A DNA stretch of 6,198 nt from Flavobacteriales bacterium (GTDB lineage: Bacteria; Bacteroidota; Bacteroidia; Flavobacteriales; BACL11), in NCBI GenBank assembly GCA_018675825.1, contig JABGXK010000118.1, forward strand, positions 1 through 6,198. The letters are read 5' to 3'. This document shows positions 1 through 5,611 of this stretch, piece after piece (the first letter of the stretch is position 1; each line of letters starts with the position of its first letter). Position numbers and translations under genes: made by a program. The notes below the pieces were generated by a model. That model was not told the DNA's origin and made no database searches. It worked only from the letters and a program-made list of their open reading frames with translations.

Positions 1-1
1 A

Positions 2-4
2 TAA
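2..4 (+). other. In-frame TAA stop inside the conserved SDR active-site helix of the first gene
   Basis: Reading the first gene's frame backwards, the codon just before the Lys-Arg pair (5-10) is TAA. In the CapD/WbpM/FlaA1 family this place is normally Ser or Thr, in a motif like M-G-A-S-K-R where the Lys is the SDR catalytic lysine. A TCA serine codon would differ from TAA by one base, and the preceding base at position 1 (A) would fit the third position of a GCA alanine codon. This could be a nonsense mutation, a base-call error or a contig-edge artefact; the window cannot decide. Confidence 0.6.
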
Positions 5-604
5 AAAAGATTATCAGAGTTTATTTTACAAGCCTATGCAGCTGAAACATCAAATACTTGTTTTTCAATGGTTAGGTTTGGCAATGTAATTGATTCTGCA
101 GGTTCAGTTGTTCCCTTGTTTAGGCAGCAAATTAAAGAAGGTGGTCCTGTTACAGTAACACATCGAAATATTACTAGATATTTTATGTCAATTCCAGAAG
201 CAGTTCAATTGGTTTTGCAAGCTGGTTCAATGGCTAAAGGTGGAGATGTTTTTGTTCTTGATATGGGAGATCCAATTAAAATTCTTGACTTAGCATATAA
301 AATGATTCATTTAAGTGGACTTAAACCAATAGATAATAATAATCCAGATGGTGATATACAGATTAATTTTACAGGATTAAGACCAGGAGAAAAATTATAT
401 GAAGAGTTATTAATTGGTGATGATGTTATCCAATCAAAACATCCTCGGATAATGCAAGCAAGGGAAGAAAAATTAAAAATGGAAGATGTTTTAATTTTCA
501 TAGAAATGATTAAGAAATCTCGTGACTCTCAAAATGAAAGTATAATTAAGGATCTATTATTAAAGTATGTAAAAGGTTATACTACTGAGTATGAATATAA
601 ATAA
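5..604 (+). CDS. C-terminal part of a CapD/WbpM/FlaA1-family nucleotide-sugar epimerase/dehydratase (5' partial, possibly broken)
   Basis: This is the end of a polysaccharide-biosynthesis SDR enzyme that acts on UDP-N-acetylhexosamines (4,6-dehydration or epimerisation). Full-length members of the membrane type are about 600-650 residues, with N-terminal membrane helices and a cytoplasmic catalytic domain. Here only about 199 codons are readable. The first ATG is at 68, but the homology clearly continues upstream: codons 5-67 read KRLSEFILQAYAAETSNTCFS, which matches the family's 'GASKRLAE...' helix, so the ATG at 68 is an internal methionine and not a true start. Counting from that Met, visible family motifs are RFGNV (3-7), GSVVPLF (12-18), ITRYFM (35-40), VFVLDMG (61-67) and GLRPGEKLYEELL (103-115), followed by HPRIM. 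The frame is closed upstream by TAA at 2-4. The NPDGDI...LLIGDD...HPRIM wording recalls WbpM-like proteins of Gammaproteobacteria more than typical Bacteroidota copies; this is memory-based. The next gene begins 12 bases after the stop. The family is certain; whether the gene is intact is not. Confidence 0.88.
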   Translation, partial: KRLSEFILQAYAAETSNTCFSMVRFGNVIDSAGSVVPLFRQQIKEGGPVTVTHRNITRYFMSIPEAVQLVLQAGSMAKGGDVFVLDMGDPIKILDLAYKMIHLSGLKPIDNNNPDGDIQINFTGLRPGEKLYEELLIGDDVIQSKHPRIMQAREEKLKMEDVLIFIEMIKKSRDSQNESIIKDLLLKYVKGYTTEYEYK

Positions 605-616
605 TAAATTTATAAT

Positions 617-1588
617 ATGAATATTTTTATAATTGGTTCTGGAACTTTTGGAACTGCCATATCTAATGAGCTTGCTAATAATAGTAGTAATAATGTTATC
701 ATCTTTGCAAGATCATTAGACACTGTTAATGAGATTAACAATAAGCATACCAACAAAAAGTATTTTCCAAATAAGCAGTTAAATTTATCTTTAAAATCTA
801 CTAATATTCATGCTGATATTGCTTCAGCTGATGTTATTTTTATTGCTCTTCCATCATCAGTATTAAAAGATGCTTTAGTTGACTTTAGAGATTATATATC
901 ACAAAATCAATTATTAGTTAATCTTTCAAAAGGAATTTATAAAGATGGCAATACAATTATTGATTTTTTAAAAGAATTTCTAGATTCCAAAAATATTGTA
1001 ACCTTAAAAGGTCCGTCTTTTGCTGTTGAAATAATGGAGCAGGCTAATACTTTACTTACTCTTGGTTATTCAAATGAGGATCAGAAAGAACTTATTCACA
1101 GAATTTTCATGTACACTAACATACATTTTGATTCAACAAAAGACATAAGAGGTGTCGAAATCTTAAGTGCTATTAAGAATATTTATGCATTATTAATTGG
1201 TGTGATTGATGCAAAATATAATTCCCCAAATACAAGGTTTATGTTTCTAACAAAAACTTTTACTGAAATAAGAATTTTGAATAATGAATTCCAAGGTGAA
1301 CTTGATACTTTATTTCTTTCTTGTGGTTTAGGAGATTTGTGCTTAACTTCCTTAAATGATTTAAGTAGAAATCGAACTTTAGGCTTACTTATAGGTAAAG
1401 GTTTTTACAATTCAAATGCTAAAGAAAATACCGTCATCATTGAAGGATTAAATTCAATAAATAATATTTATGAATTAGTTGATGAATCAGTTATTAAGGA
1501 ATTACCCTTTTTACACAAATTACATTTGTTTTTTAATTCTAATGAAAAAAGTTTTCATTTAGATTTTACTGATCTTTTAAATCAATAG
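617..1588 (+). CDS. gpsA: GpsA-like NAD(P)+-dependent glycerol-3-phosphate dehydrogenase in a glycan operon
   Basis: This 323-residue cytoplasmic oxidoreductase is of normal length for GpsA (about 330). GpsA reduces dihydroxyacetone phosphate to sn-glycerol 3-phosphate. The N-terminal Rossmann fold shows the dinucleotide motif G-S-G-T-F-G (7-12). Further family landmarks in order are L-S-K-G (103-106, Lys105), G-P-S-F-A (132-136), the I-K-N helix with catalytic-type Lys187, and G-L-G-D-L-x-L-T (237-244) followed by S-R-N-R (250-253), which contact the substrate phosphate. All key residues I know for the family are present, so it looks active. It is divergent elsewhere: 'YNSPNTRF' stands where housekeeping enzymes have a 'GANAR'-like stretch, and the protein is rich in Asn and Lys. 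It lies 12 bases after the first gene and 3 bases before rmlB, so it is co-transcribed with sugar-nucleotide genes. I infer that it feeds glycerol phosphate, or a related reduced phosphate, to the polymer rather than only phospholipid synthesis. Substrate identity is not proven by the sequence. Confidence 0.87.
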   Translation: MNIFIIGSGTFGTAISNELANNSSNNVIIFARSLDTVNEINNKHTNKKYFPNKQLNLSLKSTNIHADIASADVIFIALPSSVLKDALVDFRDYISQNQLLVNLSKGIYKDGNTIIDFLKEFLDSKNIVTLKGPSFAVEIMEQANTLLTLGYSNEDQKELIHRIFMYTNIHFDSTKDIRGVEILSAIKNIYALLIGVIDAKYNSPNTRFMFLTKTFTEIRILNNEFQGELDTLFLSCGLGDLCLTSLNDLSRNRTLGLLIGKGFYNSNAKENTVIIEGLNSINNIYELVDESVIKELPFLHKLHLFFNSNEKSFHLDFTDLLNQ

Positions 1589-1591
1589 ATA

Positions 1592-2644
1592 ATGAAAAAG
1601 AAAATTTTAATTACAGGAGGAGCAGGTTTTATAGGATCTCATGTTGTACGAAGGTTTGTGAGTAAATATCAAAATTATCACATATATAATTTAGATGCTT
1701 TAACATATGCTGGTAATTTAGAGAATCTAAAAGATATTGAGTCTGAAAATAATTATACGTTTCTAAAAGGTGATATTAATGATGAAGCTTTAATTAATGA
1801 AATTTTTAAAAAGTATAAGTTTGATTCTATTATTCATTTAGCTGCAGAATCACATGTTGACAGGTCTATAAGCGAACCCCTTCTATTTGCAAAAACTAAT
1901 ATTTTGGGAACAATGATTCTTCTTAATGCATTTAAAAATCTTTGGAAAGATAATTGGAGAGATAAGTTATTTTACCACATTAGTACTGATGAAGTTTATG
2001 GGTCATTAAAAGAAACTGGTTTGTTTACTGAAAGTACTCCTTATGATCCAAATTCTCCATATTCAGCATCTAAAGCTAGCTCAGATCATTTTGTTAGAGC
2101 CTATGGAGAAACCTATAAGATGCCTTTTGTTATTACAAACTGTTCAAATAATTATGGTGGATTTCAATTTCCTGAAAAATTAATTCCATTATTTATAAAT
2201 AACATTTTAAATAATAAATCCTTACCTGTTTATGGAGATGGTAACTATACAAGAGATTGGTTGTATGTTGTTGATCATGCTCGAGCAATAGATTTAGTTT
2301 TTCATAATGGTGTTAATAAGGAAACATATAATATTGGAGGGTTTAATGAATGGAAAAATATTGACTTAGTAAGATTGATGTGTAGGCAGCTAGATATAAA
2401 ACTTTCTCGAATAGTTGGAACAAGTGAAAAGCTCATTACTTTTATTAAAGATAGGCCAGGTCATGATTTAAGGTATGCTATAGATGCTAATAAAATTCAT
2501 AAAGATTTAGGATGGGAACCTTCTGTTACTTTTGAAGAAGGTCTTTCTAAGACTATTGATTGGTATTTGTCAAATAAAACCTGGCTTGAGAATACTACAT
2601 CTGGAAAGTATAAAGATTATTACACTAGTCAATATAAGAGTTAA
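1592..2644 (+). CDS. rmlB: dTDP-glucose 4,6-dehydratase (RmlB/RfbB)
   Basis: The enzyme converts dTDP-glucose to dTDP-4-keto-6-deoxyglucose in the cytoplasm, the branch point to dTDP-rhamnose and to amino sugars such as dTDP-Fuc3NAc, Qui3NAc or Qui4NAc. The 350-residue length is normal for the family. Visible features are the NAD-binding G-G-A-G-F-I-G-S (9-16), AAESHVDRS (84-92), the catalytic S-T-D-E-V-Y-G (131-137) with Thr132, Asp133 and Glu134, the Y-x-x-x-K pair Tyr157/Lys161, SNNYG (185-189) with QFPEKLIP (192-199), GDGNYTRDWL (215-224), and RPGHDLRYAID (288-298). The wording around 215-262 (HARAID, ETYNIGGFNEWKNIDLV) is the type I associate with Bacteroidota. One oddity is Gly190, where the family nearly always has Pro (NNYGP). 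The start ATG is 3 bases after the preceding stop and gives a standard N-terminus. No rmlA, rmlC or rmlD is in the window, so the final sugar is unknown. Confidence 0.96.
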   Translation: MKKKILITGGAGFIGSHVVRRFVSKYQNYHIYNLDALTYAGNLENLKDIESENNYTFLKGDINDEALINEIFKKYKFDSIIHLAAESHVDRSISEPLLFAKTNILGTMILLNAFKNLWKDNWRDKLFYHISTDEVYGSLKETGLFTESTPYDPNSPYSASKASSDHFVRAYGETYKMPFVITNCSNNYGGFQFPEKLIPLFINNILNNKSLPVYGDGNYTRDWLYVVDHARAIDLVFHNGVNKETYNIGGFNEWKNIDLVRLMCRQLDIKLSRIVGTSEKLITFIKDRPGHDLRYAIDANKIHKDLGWEPSVTFEEGLSKTIDWYLSNKTWLENTTSGKYKDYYTSQYKS

Positions 2645-2658
2645 GATTAGAATTTATT

Positions 2659-3882
2659 GTGCCTTTAAAAACTAAATATTTTAATTTTATAAAAGAACAT
2701 TTATCATTGTTTATCCTTGCTTTTGGATCTCTTTGTTTTTTTCTTTTAAATATTTTATTAAAAGGGGAGCTTACTGCAGTTGAGTATGGTACATATTCTA
2801 TATTTATCACATATATTTCTTTACTTTCTTCTTTTGGTATATTAGGTTTTGAACAGACACTACTTCGGACATCAAAAATTAAGTTAAAACTAGAAATTGA
2901 GAAAGCTATTATTATTCCATCATTACTTTCAATTTTATTTGTTTCTGGTATTGGATCATATTTAATGATTAGTAATTATGATATACAATTTGGAAATTAT
3001 GACATGCAATTTGCTATATATATTCTTTTTATTTTATCAATTCTGGTTGTCTTTGTCAAATTAGTGTTTAACTTGTATAGATTGAGATCTAAATTTTCCA
3101 TCTCTCAGATTAGTCTTAATTTTTGGAAAATTGGTCTTTTTTTTATTGTTGGATATTATATTCTTTTTGATATTACTTTTAATCATAAAGATTTATTCGT
3201 AAATATTCTTATTTTATTTAGTGTAAGTACAATTTTAATATTAGGAATTTCAAATAAGGTTGTTTTTAAAAAGAATGCATCTATACTAGATTTGATTAAA
3301 AAATCTTCTTTGTTTTTTTTAACATTATTTACTATTTCTTTAATCAGTTTTGGAGATAGGTTTTTTATAGAAAGTAAGTTTGGGTTAGAAGTGTTGGGAG
3401 AGTATTTTTTTTATATTACTGTTTTTTTATTTCCTTTTTCATTATTTCAGGCTTATATTGGTTTTAAGGAGATTGTAAGTTTTAAGCAAAATTTCAGCAA
3501 GGAATTATTACAAGAAAAGTTATTTTTAGTATCTAAATATTCTTTATTTTTTTCTATATTTTTATTTTTATTTATTTATTTAGTTGAATATGTAGGTTTA
3601 TATGATTTAAAAATCACAACTAATCTAAAAATCATTATACCATTGATTCTTTTGGGAAATATTAAGGTTATATATTCTCTTTTTTCTTCAGCAATTGGAG
3701 CAATAGCTAATGATAATATGCTTAAGGAAATTAATATTCAGTCTATTGTTAGTATAATATTAGTTCTTCCTTTTATTTTTATTTTTGATGATGATCTCTC
3801 TATAACTATAATTTTTATTTTAACTTTATGGGTGATTCGTTGTTTGATTTGGTATAACCAATTAAAAAAATATGAGAATTAG
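2659..3882 (+). CDS. wzx: Wzx-type polysaccharide flippase (oligosaccharide translocase, MOP superfamily)
   Basis: This is a 407-residue, strongly hydrophobic inner-membrane protein with roughly 11-12 candidate membrane helices spread over the whole length, for example around residues 15-34, 45-63, 84-104, 118-138, 155-171, 178-197, 215-231, 248-268, 293-312, 323-342, 360-376 and 380-398. The segment DRFFIESKFGLEVLGEY (233-249) matches the 'DRFFI...lG...LG.Y' stretch common in Wzx and related polysaccharide transporters. The expected role is flipping undecaprenyl-linked repeat units to the periplasm, and it sits next to a Wzy-like polymerase. The start is most likely GTG at 2659: the frame is closed by TAA at 2635-2637, no in-frame ATG exists before about residue 103, and the GTG gives a sensible basic N-terminus 14 bases after rmlB. 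The last 11 bases overlap the longest reading of the next gene. A 21-base tandem duplication is present (see repeat). Individual flippases diverge greatly, so the substrate cannot be inferred. Confidence 0.85.
   Translation: MPLKTKYFNFIKEHLSLFILAFGSLCFFLLNILLKGELTAVEYGTYSIFITYISLLSSFGILGFEQTLLRTSKIKLKLEIEKAIIIPSLLSILFVSGIGSYLMISNYDIQFGNYDMQFAIYILFILSILVVFVKLVFNLYRLRSKFSISQISLNFWKIGLFFIVGYYILFDITFNHKDLFVNILILFSVSTILILGISNKVVFKKNASILDLIKKSSLFFLTLFTISLISFGDRFFIESKFGLEVLGEYFFYITVFLFPFSLFQAYIGFKEIVSFKQNFSKELLQEKLFLVSKYSLFFSIFLFLFIYLVEYVGLYDLKITTNLKIIIPLILLGNIKVIYSLFSSAIGAIANDNMLKEINIQSIVSIILVLPFIFIFDDDLSITIIFILTLWVIRCLIWYNQLKKYEN
2974..3015 (+). repeat. Two-copy 21-base tandem duplication inside the flippase gene
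   Basis: The units 2974-2994 and 2995-3015 are identical at 17 of 21 bases by hand count and encode N-Y-D-I-Q-F-G followed by N-Y-D-M-Q-F-A (residues 106-119 of the flippase). The duplication is in frame and falls in a polar loop between two hydrophobic segments, so it should not disturb membrane packing. The four differences suggest it is not brand new. Confidence 0.75.
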
Positions 3883-4366
3883 ATATGAGATTATAATGTG
3901 GTATCAACATTTATTGAAGTTTATACCTGGTAAAATTGGCTGTTTTGTGAGAAACCTTCTATTGCCCTATAAAAATGGCTATAAAGTGTTAATTTGGGAC
4001 GGCACTCATATTGACAGCCCTTCTAAATTATATATTGGTAATAATGTATCAATTAATAGAGGCTGTATTATAAATGCAGCCGGAAATGTAACTATTTCTG
4101 ATAATGTATTAATTGGTCCTAAAGTCATTATCTATTCTCAGAACCATAACTATAATCAACAAGAAAAAAATATAAATTTACAAGGTTATAGCAAAGCTCC
4201 TGTTATGATTCAAAAGAATGTTTGGATTGGCGCACGTTCAATTATTTTACCAGGTGTTACAATCCAATCTGATTCTATAATTGGAGCTGGTAGTGTTGTT
4301 ACTAATGATGTCCCTTCTAATTCTATATTTGCTGGTAATCCTGCAAAATTAATTAAGAAAAGATAG
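3872..4366 (+). CDS. Hexapeptide-repeat (left-handed beta-helix) acetyltransferase
   Basis: This 164-residue cytoplasmic acyltransferase belongs to the LbH family, which includes maltose/galactoside and Wzx-cluster sugar acetyltransferases; it probably uses acetyl-CoA. After a short helical N-terminus, hexapeptide repeats with an aliphatic residue at the repeat position run from about residue 52 to 143: LYIGNNVSI, VTISDNVLIGP, VMIQKNVWIGARSIILPGVTI, SIIGAGSVVTNDV. A polar loop holds S-Q-N-H-N-Y (89-94), where His92 is the likely catalytic base. The C-terminus GNPAKLIKK (155-163) is the classic family ending. Two starts are possible: ATG 3872, overlapping the flippase by 11 bases, or ATG 3896 in the same frame (residue 9), which would leave a 13-base gap and give a more typical N-terminus (MWYQHLL). 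I list the longer form. The stop abuts the next ATG directly. Context suggests O- or N-acetylation of a sugar of the repeat unit; a serine acetyltransferase is unlikely. Confidence 0.9.
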   Translation: MRIRYEIIMWYQHLLKFIPGKIGCFVRNLLLPYKNGYKVLIWDGTHIDSPSKLYIGNNVSINRGCIINAAGNVTISDNVLIGPKVIIYSQNHNYNQQEKNINLQGYSKAPVMIQKNVWIGARSIILPGVTIQSDSIIGAGSVVTNDVPSNSIFAGNPAKLIKKR

Positions 4367-5611
4367 ATGTCTTTTGACTTTTTAATCTATATTTTTCTTA
4401 GTACTATTTCAATTTTCTTTGGTTTAATTTATTTTATTAAACCTAACAGAGTATTGCCTATATTCTTTGTTTTTGGACTTCTTATTCCAACATCCAATCA
4501 ATTTATGTCCTATACATCTTTTAATGGTATATATTTCTATGATTATTTTTTTATTTCTTTAACTATATATTATTTAATTTCTCTTTTAGTAAATAAAAAG
4601 ATCTTTACTAAAAACATTATAAATATATTACTAGGTTTATCTATTTTGTTATTTTACTTCTTATTAGCTATTAGTAATTCTGTATCTATTGATAAATATT
4701 TATTTAGAGATTTAAGGCCTTTTATAACATTAGGTTGTGCTTTTATTTTTGTGTCTAGCATCAAGATATCTATAATCTCTTTTAAAGCTTTGATTAATTC
4801 TCTAATAGGGGTTTTTCTTATTAAGATATTATTTTTTATAATAATCTTATATGGAGCTTCATATGAAGATTTGTATTATCAAAATAATATTTTTAGGTAT
4901 TTTGATGCTGTTACATTTGTTGCATCTCTACTAATAATATCTTTTATGTTGGTTAAAGAAAGTATGTTAAAGCATGTCTCAAATTTCAGTTTACACTTAG
5001 TTTTAGCATTAGCATTAGTAATTGTTTTAATTTCTAACTTAAGGATATTAATTATTTCTCTTGGACTAGTGTATTTATTTTTTAATAAAACAAATTTTAT
5101 AAAAAAGATTATATATTTATCAGTTGCGATAAGTTTTTTTCTTTTCTATAGCACGATAATGAATGCTAACAGGGTATTAGATGCTAATAGTTCAGATGTT
5201 GTTGCTCTGCAGATTGTTTCAAGGTTTGCTCCAGCCGTTGAGAAAATTGTAGAGATGAAACCATATGAATATATATATGGATTGGGAGTTGGAACTACTT
5301 TTGAAATACCATGGTTTGAATATCGCTCACTTGACACAAAGCTTAATACAATTGACTCAACATATCTTTCGTTATTTGTTAAATACGGTATGTTTAGTAT
5401 TTTGATTTTGATTTTATTTTTTAGATTGTTGCTTTTTAATATCAATAATCGAAAAATTAAAAAATCATTTATTATTTTCTATGTTATTATTTTTCTTACA
5501 ATGTCAAGCTTATATCAATCTGGCACTGTTTTTCATTTCTTATTTTTAAATTTGTTATTCTTATCTCTAAAGAATGAAAATACTTCACATCCTTTATCAA
5601 TCAATTCCTAA
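4367..5611 (+). CDS. wzy: Wzy-type O-antigen/capsule polymerase, multi-pass membrane protein
   Basis: This is a 414-residue integral membrane protein with about 10-11 hydrophobic segments (roughly residues 4-24, 29-42, 58-75, 85-103, 118-132, 143-163, 180-196, 207-224, 226-239, 247-263, 343-358, 367-381, 387-401). There is one long hydrophilic stretch at about 264-335, the expected periplasmic loop. That loop ends with IYGLGVGTTFEIPWF (303-317) and NTIDSTYLSLFVKYGMF (327-343), a G-x-G-x-G then D-S-x-Y-L/K-x-G pattern seen in Wzy and O-antigen-ligase-like proteins. An arginine (226) in SNLRILI near a membrane edge is also typical. The likely role is joining flipped repeat units in the periplasm. 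The ATG follows the acetyltransferase stop with no spacer (TAG-ATG), suggesting translational coupling. The last 38 bases overlap the start of the glycosyltransferase gene. An O-antigen ligase is the main alternative, but the adjacent flippase favours a polymerase. Confidence 0.82.
   Translation: MSFDFLIYIFLSTISIFFGLIYFIKPNRVLPIFFVFGLLIPTSNQFMSYTSFNGIYFYDYFFISLTIYYLISLLVNKKIFTKNIINILLGLSILLFYFLLAISNSVSIDKYLFRDLRPFITLGCAFIFVSSIKISIISFKALINSLIGVFLIKILFFIIILYGASYEDLYYQNNIFRYFDAVTFVASLLIISFMLVKESMLKHVSNFSLHLVLALALVIVLISNLRILIISLGLVYLFFNKTNFIKKIIYLSVAISFFLFYSTIMNANRVLDANSSDVVALQIVSRFAPAVEKIVEMKPYEYIYGLGVGTTFEIPWFEYRSLDTKLNTIDSTYLSLFVKYGMFSILILILFFRLLLFNINNRKIKKSFIIFYVIIFLTMSSLYQSGTVFHFLFLNLLFLSLKNENTSHPLSINS

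Noticed and set aside
68..70. ATG at 68 as the genuine start of the first gene
   Set aside because: Codons 5-67 continue the family's conserved helix in the same frame, so this Met is internal.
307..501. Antisense open frame of 64 codons
   Set aside because: It lies wholly opposite the strongly conserved GLRPGEKLYEELL region of the first gene, and its translation shows no recognisable domain.
604..617. Possible promoter or terminator in the short intergenic gaps
   Set aside because: Gaps of 3 to 14 bases cannot hold a hairpin terminator plus promoter, and I saw no Bacteroidota-type -33 TTTG / -7 TAnnTTTG pair; single-operon transcription is simpler.
2625..2810. Antisense open frame of 61 codons across the rmlB/flippase junction
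   Set aside because: It is opposite two supported genes and has no recognisable motif; chance openness is expected in AT-rich DNA opposite membrane-protein genes.
3137..3412. Runs of eight T (3137-3144, 3313-3320, 3405-3412) in the flippase as possible phase-variation tracts
   Set aside because: They encode Phe-rich membrane helices in an AT-rich genome and the frame is intact; tracts this short and this common are expected from composition.
5146..5445. Antisense open frame of 99 codons
   Set aside because: It mirrors the conserved periplasmic-loop region of the polymerase, with no domain or start context of its own.
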